In this document: in pieces, positions 45,364-57,330 of the stretch
Layout: every line of letters starts with the position of its first letter
Numbering within the stretch: the stretch's first letter is position 1
Origin: Sceloporus undulatus
Taxonomy: Eukaryota > Chordata > Lepidosauria > Squamata > Phrynosomatidae
DNA: 64,000 nucleotides
Direction of reading: 5' to 3'
NCBI RefSeq assembly: GCF_019175285.1
Contig: NC_056528.1
Location: forward strand, 46,234,824 to 46,298,823
Notes under the pieces: generated by a model
What the model was told of the DNA's origin: nothing
Seen by the model: only the letters and a program-made list of their open reading frames with translations
Database searches by the model: none
Position numbers and translations under genes: made by a program

Positions 45364-45590
45364 GTGGACACTGTAGAAATAATGCAAGTTGACATCAGTT
45401 TAACTGTCATGGCTCTGTCCTACAGAATCCTGGGGTTTGTAGTTTTATGAGACACAAGTATGCTTTGGCAGAGACAGCTAAAGCTCTCGTAAAAGGACAA
45501 ATCCCAGGATTCCATAGCATGGAGCTACAACATTTAAAAGTGATGTCAAGCTACATTATTTCCACAATGCAGATGCACCAGGGAGGGTTT
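45364..45590. mobile_element. Foldback MITE, hAT-like (GCATCTACACTG subfamily)
   Basis: GACACTGTAGAAATAATGCA at the left and the inverse ATTATTTCCACAATGCAGATGC, with arms around TTTAACTGTCATGGCTC. It is decayed. Confidence 0.7.
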
Positions 45591-45787
45591 CCCAATTGTT
45601 TGGCCTGGATTTTCTTCTCCAGTCCTCAAGACGGAGGGGAGGAATCTCAGGCTGAAAGTGCTGTCTCGAAAAGATTCTCTTTCTCTCTTGAATAGTGAAC
45701 TCTGTGTAGTTGTGGTTATGTTTAAGGCATCATGTTTAATGTCATCAGCAGAGCTACCCCTTCACAACATCGCAACAGCTACATGTG

Positions 45788-46403
45788 TAAATGTCTCACT
45801 GAATTTTCTAGCATTGAGCTAGGGCACTTCAAGTGGTCTCAAACTGGATGATTTCAGCAGTGTGTTTTGGACCTAGATGGCCCTTGCAGCCTCTTCCAAT
45901 GCTGTGATGCTAACCCTAAGAAGAAGGCACTTCTAAGGGCCTTGATATTGCCATGAACATGGAGCATCTGGAAAGTAGATTGAGAAGTGAGCCATTTAGA
46001 TCCATAGGTCCTAGGTTTTGGTCCCAAAATTGGAAAGCCTGGAATAGTCCTGATTTGGCTACACTAAATGAAGGAGGGCATTGATTTGTGTAGCATTTGT
46101 TTGTACTGATTTGTATGTATAAGGGACATTGTTTAAACTGATATATACCGCAATACATTTCATCACAGTGCCGAAGACTTTGACCAGGTAACCTGGGTGC
46201 TCACTTCTCAATCTACTTTCCAGATGCTCCATGTTCATAGCAATTTCAAGAGCCTTAGAAGTGCCTTCTTCTTAGGGTTAGTATCATAGCATTAGAAGAG
46301 GCTGCAAGGGCATTCTAGGTCCAAAACAGACTGCTGAAATAATCCAGTTTGAGACTGCTTTAACTGCCCTAGCTCAATGCTAGGGGATTCAGTGAGACAT
46401 TTA
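45788..46403. repeat. Long inverted repeat: 205-bp arms, 206-bp spacer
   Basis: Left arm 45788-45992 and right arm 46199-46403 are reverse complements, roughly 90% identical by eye. The outer 80 bp of each arm is a piece of the hAT-like MITE (TTTTGGACCT end). The inner 120 bp (AACCCTAAGAAGAAGGCACT, GGAGCATCTGGAAAGTAGAT) is sequence not seen elsewhere in the window. Confidence 0.85.
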
Positions 46404-46627
46404 GACATCCATCTACCTTGGACTTTCCTCTTCCTCCAGACTTGGTTTCCAGTTCATTGGAATGGTGAATCCAGGTTCTAATCTGAAGGTGCTATCCAGG
46501 GTCCTGAGTTCTATCTCCAAAACAGACTAAGCTTTGTGAACAGTGCATTTAATGTTTCACCCAAAACCTAGGGTATATTGAATAAACTTACCTTCAGGCT
46601 ATGTGTATAAGGTGCATATGAAACAGA

Positions 46628-46865
46628 GGTTGTTGTTGTTGTGTGCCTTCAAGTTGTTTCTGACTTATGACGACCCTAACTTGAGCCTATCATGGGATTT
46701 TCTTGGCAGGTTTTATTCAGAGGGAGTTTGCCGTTGCCTTTCTATGAGGTTGAGAGAGTGTGACTTGTCCAAGATCATCGGGGTTTTCCCAGACTGAGCG
46801 GGGATTTGAACCCTGGACTCCCAGTGTCTTGATCCAAGACTCAAACCACCACACCTTGCTGGCTC
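46628..46865 (-). mobile_element. Full-length SINE (reverse)
   Basis: TTGTGTGCCTTCAAGTTGTT, GTTGAGAGAGTGTGACTTGT, GATTTGAACCCTGGACTCCC and CTCAAACCACCACACCTTGC. Confidence 0.8.
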
Positions 46866-46889
46866 TCACTTAAGAGATTGTTTCTTATC

Positions 46890-46988
46890 CATTCAAGATA
46901 GGAAAGCATATTTGTTATACTGTTCTACTGTGTTTTACTCAACGTTGTAAGCTGCATCGATCCTGCAGGAGAGGCAGCATATCAATAA

Positions 46989-47027
<39 letters not shown>

Positions 47028-47044
47028 TATTATTATTATTATTA
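46890..47044 (+). mobile_element. LINE 3' end with (TAA)n/(ATT)n tail
   Basis: TAAGCTGCATCGATCCTGCA, then GGCAGCATATCAATAAAATA and trinucleotide repeats to 47044. Confidence 0.55.
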
Positions 47045-47799
47045 TGTGCCCTGCCGAGAGGAGATTCCATCTTTCCTCTTGTAAATGAAATATCCAAACT
47101 AAAAGCTACCTTGAGAAGAACAAATGCCTCGAACCTTGAGTCCTTGAAGACTCATCCATGGCTGCCATTAAAACAGCTGTTCCATCTGACTACACACTGA
47201 TCGAAAACACTGCTTTCAGTATATTGGAGGTAATATATCATGCTATTGTATGATCACTGAAGCAAATCATTTAAAAAGAGGATAATTTTTTTTAAAGAAA
47301 AAGAACTCAAAGCAGCGTAATAAACGCCAGATTGGCTCCATCTTTCTGAAACGTACTTTAGTAAAATGCCTACAGGTGTATCGTGTTCGGAGGGAAATGG
47401 ATAACTCAGCAGTGTGGACAGGTGTCTATTTCAACCATATGGCTGTCAAATTATAAACAGTTACATTATTAAATTCAAGGGACCAGCTACAATTACAGAG
47501 GCTGAAGTTCAGGGGGATGCCCTCTCCTCTTGCAACAAGGACGAGAGACCCACTTTTTGGTTTAAGCAGCTAATTTTCTTCAGATCCTTCTTCCATGTCT
47601 TCACCTGCCATGATGTCTTTTCATGTCTTTTGCCTGTCCATCTTCCAGACCCTTCAAAGTGGCCCAAATGTATTTCCTGCGATTTAGAAAATGAATCACT
47701 ATGGCTCAAAGTATTTTGTCCGTTCATGCGAAATGTGGCCCTGGAGGAGAGTTCTGCAAAGACCATGGATTCGAGAGCAAATCAAGGCTGAACTCTCCC
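47045..47799. other. Repeat-poor non-coding stretch
   Basis: Unique sequence with no frame that I can assign. The part at 47160-47480 has AT-rich cores and may be conserved, but nothing is proven. Confidence 0.3.
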
Positions 47800-48080
47800 T
47801 AGAAGAGAAGATGACTAAATTGAGACTGTCATACTTTGGACATATCATGTCAAGACATAGCTCATTACATAGCAAGTACATTGTATAGCAAGGACTCATT
47901 ATAAAAGTCAATGATGCTTAGTAAGATAGAAAGAAGGTGATAGGAAAAGAGGAAGGCTGCATTTCCAGTGGATAGGTTCAATCAAAGAACTCACGGCTTC
48001 CTTGAGTTTGCAAGACTTGAGCAGCGAAAAGATTGTGGAGGTCTCTCATTCATAGGGTTGACATAAGCTTAAGTCGACTT
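47800..48080 (+). mobile_element. BovB/RTE-type LINE, 3' fragment
   Basis: Translation shows LRLSYFGHIMSRHSSL and, in another frame, GRPRFQW-like and LQDLSSEKIV segments. It ends AAGTCGACTTGATGGCAATT followed by (TTGA)n at 48095-48120. It resembles the C terminus and tail of BovB-like RTE elements, with the frame broken. Confidence 0.65.
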
Positions 48081-48094
48081 GATGGCAATTATGT

Positions 48095-48200
48095 ATTGAT
48101 TGATTGATTGATTGATTGATGGTATTTATAACCCGCTCTTCAGTCCTAAAGGCTCTCAGAGCAGCTAACCCCATATTCTGTCCAGGAACGGGTGCAGCAT
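48095..48200 (-). mobile_element. LINE 3' end fragment (reverse)
   Basis: ATTTATAACCCGCTCTTCAG, then AAAGGCTCTCAGAGCAGCTA, as in the fragment at about 21395-21452. Confidence 0.5.
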
Positions 48201-49634
48201 TTCATAGAGGCTTGGTCTTCCAGTTAACTCTTGGTGTCCATGTGATGTTGAACCGTTATGTATGGAACTAAGCTTTTACAAAGGTATGACTGACTTAATA
48301 TGTTGATGGGACGGTTTTATATAAAACTTTCTGGCAGGGTTCCTAATGTAGACCTGAGGCAAATTTTCTTCTAGGTCCAGAGAAAGGAAGGAGCAGAGAC
48401 TATGGAGATGAAACTGTTCTCAGCCATACCTCTCATAATGTAGAATGAGGCAACCTTCTTTGATGCTGGAATAGCAAAAGTGTTGGATTGTAACCCCATC
48501 CACACCAACATTTCACAAATGTGGCCAAGCAGTATCAGGTTGTGGTCAAGATGGCAAAAGCTATTAATGAGTAAGAACACGTAAGCGAGGAGGATCTGCA
48601 GCAATTTGCTTTTGCCAGAGCTTATCATGAAGGACAAGAGGATGCCCTTACCTCTGCTTCTGATCTCCATATATTCCAACATCTTCCTTCCATAGACATT
48701 ACTTGGATCCATACAGTAAGCAGAGTCCTGCCAGCTAAAGAAGGAGATGCTTGAATGTTACATATATTCATGTTTACGTGGATAGAAGCAAGTTGACAGA
48801 GGCAGGCAAGAAGGAAGGAAGGAGGAAAGAAAGAAAAGAAAAGAAAGAAAAAAACTTTTCTTTCCTTCAGGCTTTTGTGATGTTTATGGTAAGAAAGGAA
48901 GACATTGGCCTGAACTACTAAAAAACCTAGAGCTTCCAGGATGGCGAGGGGGAGCCTTATTCGCCGCCTGCAACGCGGGGAGACATTTTGGATCTCTCCT
49001 CTGTTTTGTTCACAGGCTTGACTGAAAGCAGATGGACCTGTCAAGGATCACTCACACAGGTGAGTCAAATTGGGCTGATTAGTCACTAAGTGTTAACAGC
49101 TGTTACATTAGGCAGCCGAGGAAATTGTTGCAGAGATCAGGGCCTGCGCGAAGATGGGATCGGAATCAAAACACGCGGAAGGAAAACAGAACCAATCTGC
49201 AAAGCGGTTCAGCTGCAGCAGACCTTTGGAACATACAGCCTGCAGGCAACAGGAAGAGACAATTTCTTACCAGTTTGTCACTGTTTTCACAGGCATTATG
49301 CCTAGTCCAGAGCCATCATGGTGTAGTGGAGATATATATCACCATCCCCTGGTGAAAGACAAGAGTTTAATCTTCCCTGGAAGGACTGATCCCTTTCTCC
49401 TCTCTCATCCATCCAGCCTTTAGTATGATCACGAATAATTACAATAATTATTATTATAATATAATAATTACAAAAATAATGTGTAAGTTCTTTGGCATTT
49501 GTTTCCCTTTGCTTCGTCCTTTACACCTTTCATTACATGCCCCTATTACATTACATTTTACTCTCGACTTATCCATGGGTCATATCAAAATCCACAATTT
49601 TGGCTTCAAAACCTTATACGTGAGATCGACTTAT
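48201..49634. other. Intergenic, no gene recognised
   Basis: A purine-rich run lies at about 48808-48850. AT-rich repeats lie at about 49425-49480. No coding sequence is supported. Confidence 0.4.
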
Positions 49635-49775
49635 AGTTGAGTATATACAATATACTTTCTCAGCCACAGAGGAAGGCAATGGGACCCCTTTTCTGGATTA
49701 GTCTTGCCAAGAAAACTCTAGGATAAGGTTTGCCATAAGTGAGAGTCAACTTGAAGGCATATAACAACAACAGCT
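49635..49775 (+). mobile_element. SINE fragment
   Basis: CTTTCTCAGCCACAGAGGAA and tail GCCATAAGTGAGAGTCAACT ending in (CAA)n. Confidence 0.7.
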
Positions 49776-49994
49776 TATTATAATATGGTTGATAGAAGAA
49801 GTCTTAACATTCTCCTTTTAGGAAAATACAAGTGTGGGTTACCTTGGTGTTCAGGATGCCGACTGCACTGGTCTTTGGAGAGGGCTGGTCACATAGTCTT
49901 GCAGCCTCCCATTCAGTGCCATAACTGACTAACAGGATGCCAACCAACATGCCATGGGAGGTTACTAAACACAGCTTTAAACCACAATTATAGA

Positions 49995-51025
49995 CTTAAA
50001 ATAGTGCCTAGACTCAGAAGAAAGAGGAGTGAAGACAGAAGGAAGGAACATCAACAATGTAAGATGTGAGGATGATACTCTACTACTAACAGAAAACATC
50101 ACAGACTTGGAACAATTATTAAGGAAGGTCAAAAGAGAAAATGCAAAGGCAGGCTTATTGCTGATCATAAAGAAAACAAAAATGATAATTATGGAGGATA
50201 TACAGTCAGCCCTCCATATCCACTGATTTTTTTTATCCACAGATTCAACCATCCACAGATTGAAAATACTTGTCCCAAAATATAAATTCCAATACGCAAA
50301 CTGTGATGTTGCCATTTTATATAAGAGACACCACTTTATTATGCCATTGTGTGTAATGGCACTTGAGCATCCACGGATTTTGGTATCCATAGGGGATCCT
50401 GGAACCAAACTTCAGCAGATACCAAGGGCTCACTTTACATAAATACAACATTTAGACAATGAGGAAATAAAAATAGTCACAGAGTTGACAGAAGAAACAT
50501 TGATGAGAATGGAGACTGCAGTCAAGAAATCAGAACACGACTAGGAATGAGAAGGGCAGCCATGAAAGAACTAGACAAGATCCTAAAGATACACAACTGA
50601 GTACTAACATTAGACTTGTCCAATCCATTGTATCTCATCATGCATGGATGTGAGAGCTGGAGAATGAAAGAAGCGGATAAAAAGAAAATCAACTTATTTG
50701 AGATGTGGTGCTGGAGAAGAGTGTTGAAGATACAGTTGACCACATCAAGCCTGAACTCTCCATGGAAGCCAAGATGATTAAACTGATGCCGTCATACTTT
50801 GGCCATATGATGGGAAGATAGGAGTCACTGGAAAGGACAATAATGCTAGGAAAGGTAGAGGGCAGCGGAAAGAGAGGAAGGCCACATGCCAGATGGATAG
50901 ATTCATTCATAGATCATGGCCCTGGATTTACAGGTCCTGAGTAGTTGAGGACGGGGCATCTTGGAGATGCCTCATCCACAGGGTCTCCATGAGTCTTGGT
51001 CAACTCAAGGGCAGTTAACAACAAT
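49995..51025 (+). mobile_element. BovB/RTE-type LINE fragment, split by a MITE
   Basis: Before the insert: INNVRCEDDTLLLTENITDL and LEQLLRKVKRENAKAGL, the RT region where BovB-like elements read YADDT. After 50437: MHGCESWRMKEADKKKINLF, FEMWCWRRVLKI and a SYFGHMM-like stretch in broken frames, then the 3' end to about 51025. Confidence 0.75.
50203..50435. mobile_element. Tigger/MER2-like MITE inside the BovB fragment
   Basis: CAGTCAGCCCTCCATATCCA on the left and ACCAAGGGCTCACTT on the right, with TA on both flanks (50201-50202, 50436-50437). Confidence 0.8.
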
Positions 51026-51779
51026 ATATATTCATATATATATGTATATGAACGCAAAATATCCCAAAACCAGAAATGTTGATTCTGCTACATCTTGCCA
51101 ATCCTTTTAAGGGTAAAGTTTTCCCCAGGGCTTTTTGTATTACTTAGATCTATCAGCGGGAGCTGTTGGGGGAAAAGCTAAGACATTGGAATAGGTTTTG
51201 CACAAACTATAAAACATGAGGTGCGTTGTACAAAATCAGCTGCGTGACACCTGAGCTGGAAGCCAAGATGCCCTGATGTAATCCCCAACATCTGTAAAAA
51301 CTCTACCAGTCATTCTTTCTCCCCATAAATATATGGAAGGCCAAACTCCACGATACCAACTGGGTTCCACTGACTTCTTCCTAAGCATTTCCATCTGAGG
51401 TTTTATACATTTCCTCAGCCCAGCAGGCTTGAGATCACCTGGGGCTCAGACCTGGGGAATCCAATGGAAAGACCTTGTTTTAGACAACAAATGCAGACTT
51501 TGGTGATTTTTCCCTGCATGCTAGAATATGGACTTTGTTCCTTCTCTGACCCTTTCAGATTTGGAGTAATGAACTTAATTGATTTATTCATTTAATCAAA
51601 GTACATCAACATGCCCCATAAAAGAAATTCTCTAGGTTTTCTGCAGGTCAGTGAAAAACGTCAACTGGTATGACAAAAACACAAATGAGCTGAACACTGC
51701 ATTTAGAAATTCCAACACACCAATACAGGACAACTGCAGGTCCCATGTGGCTGGAAAGGATACCTTCAGGCTTATCATC
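51026..51779. other. Intergenic, no gene recognised
   Basis: No feature supported. A 10-N gap follows at 51780-51789. Confidence 0.4.
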
Positions 51780-51789
51780 NNNNNNNNNN

Positions 51790-51839
<50 letters not shown>

Positions 51840-51905
51840 CCTTTATTTATATAGCGCTGTAAATTTACACAGCGCTGTACATACAATCTTTTAGTTAGAC
51901 AGTTC
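51780..51905 (-). mobile_element. L2 LINE 3' end (reverse) with (ATT)n and assembly gap
   Basis: After ten Ns and (ATT)n comes TTTATTTATATAGCGCTGTA, the reversed L2 terminus. Confidence 0.65.
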
Positions 51906-51999
51906 TTTCTTACCCCTTTCGAGTCTGTATCACAGTCATTGTGTAGGTCTTCCAGAAGAGTACGTCAAGGATTTAGTATGGGATCGTCCCTTTCAAGGA

Positions 52000-52115
52000 T
52001 GGGGAACTTCTGGTTCCAAAAGTGTTTTGGACTACCACTTCCATAATCCCCCATTGGCTGTGCTGACTGGGACTTCTGGGAGTTGAAATCACAAAGACCT
52101 GCAGAGCCAAATGTT
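52000..52115. mobile_element. Small foldback MITE fragment
   Basis: GTTTTGGACTACCACTTCCA and the partial inverse GGGACTTCTGGGAGTTGAAA. Confidence 0.5.
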
Positions 52116-52639
52116 CCTTCCCACCGTTTGAGATGCTCAACGTTATTGATTTATTTAGTGCCATCAGTGTGCAGGCAGCTTTGTTGGGGAATGTGAGAGA
52201 TTCGCTCACAAGCAACAACCAGTCCCACACCAAAACCGCTTCTGACATTCAGGGCCTAGAAGAGAAATAAAGCAGAATTCCAGCTGTTATTATTTTATTT
52301 TATGTATTATGTATGCCTTTAATTTATATTCCACCTTTCTCCTAGTATGGGATCCAAATGGACAAGAGCATGCATTGTCAAGTCAGCAGCCTGGATTCTG
52401 CTCAGAAAAAAATTAGCAGCCAATCTCCTTATCCTGAAACTGGCACAAAGATCCAGAGTACTATTGGGTGTGTTACACATGTGTAAGTTCCCCTATGGAA
52501 GCCTTTGGACATTTTGTCTGATGTGCACCATCCACATTCAGCGCAAGGTCATGAAAGTGCATGTGATGCTGCTCTGCATGCAGATAGACCTTTGCTTGTG
52601 TATTCAGTTGTCATGCATTCAGGTGCACAATGTTGCCAT
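52116..52639. other. Intergenic, no gene recognised
   Basis: No feature supported. Confidence 0.35.
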
Positions 52640-52674
52640 TCAGCACAAGAGCCACATTGCACATGCATTTTGTT

Positions 52675-52895
52675 GTATCCTTTCAGGCCAACTCTGACTT
52701 ATGGCAACCCTAAAATGAATCTGTTGTGAAATTTTCTTGGGAACATAGCTTTAGAGGAGGTTTTCTATTGCCTTCCACAGAGGCTGAGAGTGCGACTTGC
52801 CCAACGGAACGCAGTGGATCTCTGTGGTTAAGTGGAATTCGAACCCTGGGCTCCCAGGGTCCAAGTCCAACCCACAAACCACTGAGATGCTATCA
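52675..52895 (-). mobile_element. SINE (reverse)
   Basis: AACTCTGACTTATGGCAACC, CAGAGGCTGAGAGTGCGACT and GAATTCGAACCCTGGGCTCC. Confidence 0.75.
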
Positions 52896-52947
52896 CCATC
52901 AATGTGGGATCTCAGATTCTGTTTCATATAGCCATGCATAATAATAT

Positions 52948-53150
52948 GCTCCATTATGGCACCAGATCTCTTTTGATCCAAGCAACTAAGCAGGACCACG
53001 TCTGGTTAGTACTTGGATGGAAAATTTCCAAGAAATACCAGGTGGTGTAGGCCAATTGGAATCCGCTACTGAATATACCCTGCCTATGAAATCCCTATGG
53101 CATTAGTGGGGTTGCCATAAGTCACTGGGGAACATGAAGGCACATATACA
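52948..53150 (+). mobile_element. 5S rRNA-headed SINE
   Basis: Head matches 5S rRNA along about 95 bp: CAACTAAGCAGGACCACGTC, GGTTAGTACTTGGATGGAAA and ATACCAGGTGGTGTAGGC. The tail GGGGTTGCCATAAGTCAC and GAAGGCACATATAC is that of the tRNA-headed SINEs. Confidence 0.85.
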
Positions 53151-53205
53151 TACATATATGTATACTGAAAGACACATAAAAGGATGCTAATTTTTGTGCC
53201 TGTGT

Positions 53206-53405
53206 CTACTGTTGTTGTTGTGTGCCTTCAACTCATTTCTGACTTATGGCAACCCTGAGGCAGACCTGTTATGGGTTTTCTGGGGCCGAGATTGTGTGAT
53301 TTGCCTAAGCTCACCCAGTGGGTTTTCATGGCCAAACAGGGAATCAAACCCTGTTTCCAGAGTCCTGTTCCAATGCTCAAACCACTGCGCCACACTGGCA
53401 TGTTT
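53206..53405 (-). mobile_element. SINE (reverse)
   Basis: GTTGTTGTGTGCCTTCAACT, GGTTTTCATGGCCAAACAGG and CAAACCACTGCGCCACACTG. Confidence 0.8.
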
Positions 53406-56095
53406 CTAGCAATATGATAACCAGAGGAGCTGATCAATACTGTGCGTATAGGCATCTGTTTCCAATAATATCTGTTTACATATTAGTGTGCAGTACAAAT
53501 TTGTAAACATGTACATTTGAAGCTTTGGGAGGAAACGATACCAGCTTTTCCACTTTATTGAAACAGTATGTCTGAAAGACATGCATTTAGCTTTAATACT
53601 GGACAGGTTTCAAACAGTATGTATACCTATTTGCCTGTTTCATATTGTCATCCAATCCAGGTTTGTTTATGTAATTCTTATACAAATTATCATCTAATTG
53701 CAGACCAAATTTGAGAGTACCTAAGAAGGGAGGGACACATATCAAAGCAGCCACCACCAACCACCGTTTCATGCTGTGCATTCGGTTTCTTTTTAAATTT
53801 GTACCGTAAACATGACTAAATTCTGGTGAAACCAGCTGGGAAACTGAACTTGGATACAAATGCGTTCTTTAATTTTGGCTCCTGGAGGATCAAAACGTAA
53901 TGCATTTCAAAGGGGTTGTAAAATCACAGGACTTCAAATACTGTCAAATCCATTCAGCCAGTTCTGTAAATGTAAGCAGACATCGCTGAGAGGAAAAAGA
54001 ACCGTTACATCGACCCCTTTCCTGCAAAGCTGCAATATTTATTATGTGGTAAGTTTCTAAAAACGCTCAGTGTGCGGGTTCTGGAAGTATACTGGAGATG
54101 GACCAGTTGCATTTGGGGGCCGAGAGTAGGGTAGGTACAGAGGACCTACAAGCCTTGAATGGTCCTTCTGCTCATAAAACCAATGGAAGTGTCTGTTTAA
54201 TTTTACCGTGATCACATTGTGCAAATATAGAAAAAGTTGGCTTCATTCAGAAGTTTCTAGTCCTTAAAACATAGCAGAAATGGCTCATATCCGACCTTCA
54301 GAGAAGAGATTTCATATCTCACTAGCAGAGCACATGTTTTGCATGCAGGGAATCCCCAATTCAGACCTGTGTGTATTCAGCTAAAAGACAAAGCAGAAAG
54401 CGATGAGAAAGAGAATTACTGGAGACCCTGGAGAAGCTTGGATTTTGAGACTAGATAGTAATGCATAAACTGCAAGTCATCTGCAGTTTGGGATTTAATT
54501 GCAGATAGGTAATTTAGGACCCCGAAAGATGTGTGATGTGGGAGATCTGTATGATCTGACCTCCCAAAGCTCGTTCCCACTATGATTTAAAGTGAATTGC
54601 TGATCGGTTTATATAACCATCATTCCCATTTGAAACCGGTTCTGATCCTACTTTGATCAATATCTGTTGCAATAAAGTGAGGCAAACACAAAAAACCTTG
54701 TTTTTCCCCAGACATTAGTTTTCTAGCGGTTCTTTTGGAAAGAATCGATTCTGGAGCGTGTTCAACAAGTGGGAATGATGGATCTGAATCGCATCATTCT
54801 GGAGGAGAGGGACTGATGACACACAGATGATTGACATGCATTTTGAAGGGGGGCAAACTAGTGGCGATGACAATCGTGCCAAAAAAGAAGTGACGACAAG
54901 GAGATAATGAAAAGGTCCGCTTTCATAGTGGGAACGATGGACCTTTAGGAATCAATTTACCAACACGGAGTGAAGGCAAATCCTACTTTCTACTCAAACG
55001 TTCTCACATAACCTAGCAATGATCTTAAAAGGAAAAGAAATAAGTTTTTAAAAAGTGCCTTGATATTATGTCATATTTCTTTTTAAAAGATCTATAGCAA
55101 CAGCAATAGCAGGTACATTTCTGTACCGCTTATCAGTGAACTAGCCCTCCCTAAGCGGTTTACAGTGTGTAAGCCAATTGCCTCCAACAAGCTAGTACTC
55201 ATTTTAGTGACCTACGAAAGGATGGAAGGCTGAGTGGACCTTGGAGCCCTACTCTAGGACTGAATTTACAACAATGTGACTGCACTACTGGGATTTAACT
55301 ATTGCAACACCAGGGCTCTTGACATCTCCATGGCACTGGAAAACAGGGTGGTGGGAGATGACATTTGCAATTGGAGGATGATTTGCAACAAGCAGTTGTG
55401 GTGGGGACCCAAGGGGTCATTCCCGCTGCCTGTTCACAATGTGCCCTGTGACTTGGAAATTGCTGGAGATGTTGTTTTCTAGCACCCCAATCTCCAGTAT
55501 CTTGGAACAGCATTGGTCAGGGTGCTGGACATTGTCCAACATAACTGTGATGACAGAGCTCTTTCATCAGAGTTATTTTCACGATGCAAGATCTCACCCA
55601 ATGTATTTAAGAGCAAGGTCCTTTGTGTCACTTACCTACTGGGTTTCTCATCAAGTTTATTCTACATTAGCCAACCAGGTTTTTGCATAATGTTCCTAAT
55701 GTGATGATGATGGATAAGTAAGTCTTTCTCAGCAATGAAACCCCTGTTTTGGAAATCCTGTGCTTCCCAACCGCCACTCTGCCATATCGTGCTCCTGGTG
55801 CTGTAAGATCCAAGATCCAATCTATACGTATTTTCTCTGGAAGCAACAGCTCCTTCTTACACTTGGAATTAATTAGTTCCCTGTGTCTGGCAGCAAGATG
55901 AGTGATGGAGAAAAACTGGAAAGGAGGTAAAAACTTACTGTTAAGTCAACAGAGACAGAAAATTTGATCCTTAGTTATTACAGAGAAATTTACAGAACAA
56001 GTTAGGGCATAAAAAATTCCTCAGATCATACAATCATAAGACTCATAAGGTACCCAAGGGCTACTTAATCCAGCACGTTGCCACACAAGAATATA
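53406..56095. other. Intergenic with minor repeat pieces
   Basis: tRNA-like SINE head at about 54310-54365 (AGCAGAGCACATGTTTTGCA). A probable foldback element at about 54555-54955 starts CTCGTTCCCACTATGATTTA and ends CATAGTGGGAACGATGG. A reversed LINE 3' end lies at about 55100-55255 (GTACCGCTTATCAGTGAACT, GGATGGAAGGCTGAGTGGAC). No gene is supported. Confidence 0.45.
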
Positions 56096-56449
56096 CAGTG
56101 GTCCCTCTACATTTGCTGGGGTTAGGGGTGAAGGACCCCTGTGAATGTGGAAAAACTGCAAATGAAAAAATACTATTCCTTTTACCTAAGAGAACACATC
56201 TCTAGGACTCTCCAGGTCCTCCAGTGAAACTCTATGGCCAACATCTGCCAGAAGTTGATCATACAATCATATTGGAGAACCTACAAATGCCTAGAGAAGT
56301 ATCTTCTAGGTTCTCCTGCACAACTCTATGGTCAATTTCTGGCAGAGGTGCAATAAAAGACCTAGATATTCCTAGGAGGGACATATTAATCAAAACTGCA
56401 AATAATAAAATCCACAAAAGTCAAAGCCGCAAATGTGGAGGGCCAACTG
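56096..56449. mobile_element. pogo/Tigger-like MITE (354 bp)
   Basis: CAGTGGTCCCTCTACATTTG on the left, GCAAATGTGGAGGGCCAACTG split over the right end, and TA flanks on both sides. It is the clearest copy of this family. Confidence 0.85.
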
Positions 56450-56836
56450 TACAACTAAATTGTTCTGAAACCAATGGCCATCCATCCTCTGTTGAAAGAC
56501 CTTTAAAGATGGAGTTTCCGCCACCCTCTTGGGCAATCTATTCTACTGTCGAATAGCTGTTACAATAAAAAAAAAGGTCTTTCTTACATTTAGATAGAAT
56601 CTCTTTTCTTGACATTTGAACCCACTGGTTCACGTTTTAGTCCCTGGAGCAGAAGAAAACAAGCTTTGCCCATCTTCTATGTGACAGTCCTTCCGATATT
56701 TAAAGATAACTACCATATCACCTTAAGCCTATCCTGCTCCCTAAGTTGTACCTCATAAGGCTTAGTTTCCAAACCTTTGATAGTCGGTTGTTTTATTATC
56801 CTGTATATTTAATTATATGTATTGGTTAATTTATAG

Positions 56837-57034
56837 TTTTCTGTGGGTTTTTCGGTCTGTGTGGCTGTGTTCTGGAGGAATTTATTCCTGACATTTCGCC
56901 TGCAACTGTGGTTGGCATCTTCAGAGGTTGGTGACATGGAAGTCTGAAGAAGTCAGCTACGGTTGCAGGCGAAACGTCATGAATGAATTCCTCCAAAACG
57001 CAGCCACAGGGCTTGCAAAACCCACGGAAAGCTA
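56837..57034. repeat. Inverted repeat with GCAGGCGAAACGTC core
   Basis: Arms ATTTATTCCTGACATTTCGC with TCGCCTGCAACTGTGGTTGG and the inverse GGTTGCAGGCGAAACGTCAT. The piece inserted in the SINE at 27120-27205 is the same repeat. It may derive from the terminal part of a retroelement. The class is unresolved. Confidence 0.55.
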
Positions 57035-57063
57035 TATATGCTGGCCGTGAAAGCCTTTGGTTA

Positions 57064-57100
<37 letters not shown>

Positions 57101-57330
57101 AGATTGTAGGTTTTTGTATTTTATCTAGACAATTTGTTTTATAACTGTATTGTATAATTCTATTTCAGTATCCCTTCCTATTTTGGATTGAATGCCTCTG
57201 GAAGGACCCACCATTTTCAGTTGTTGTACCTGTAAAACACTATGTAAATTGATGGCACTATATAAATAAATGATGATGATGGTGGTGGTGGTGGTGATGA
57301 TGATGATGATGATGATGATGATAGCCATTA
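57064..57330 (+). mobile_element. (GT)n, L2-type 3' end and (GAT)n tail
   Basis: (GT)n at 57064-57097. GGCACTATATAAATAAATGA near 57255 is an L2-type terminus running into (GAT/GGT)n to 57322. Confidence 0.6.

Noticed and set aside
52948-53045. 5S rRNA gene
   Set aside because: Matches 5S rRNA but is diverged and carries a SINE tail, so it is a SINE head and not a functional rRNA gene.
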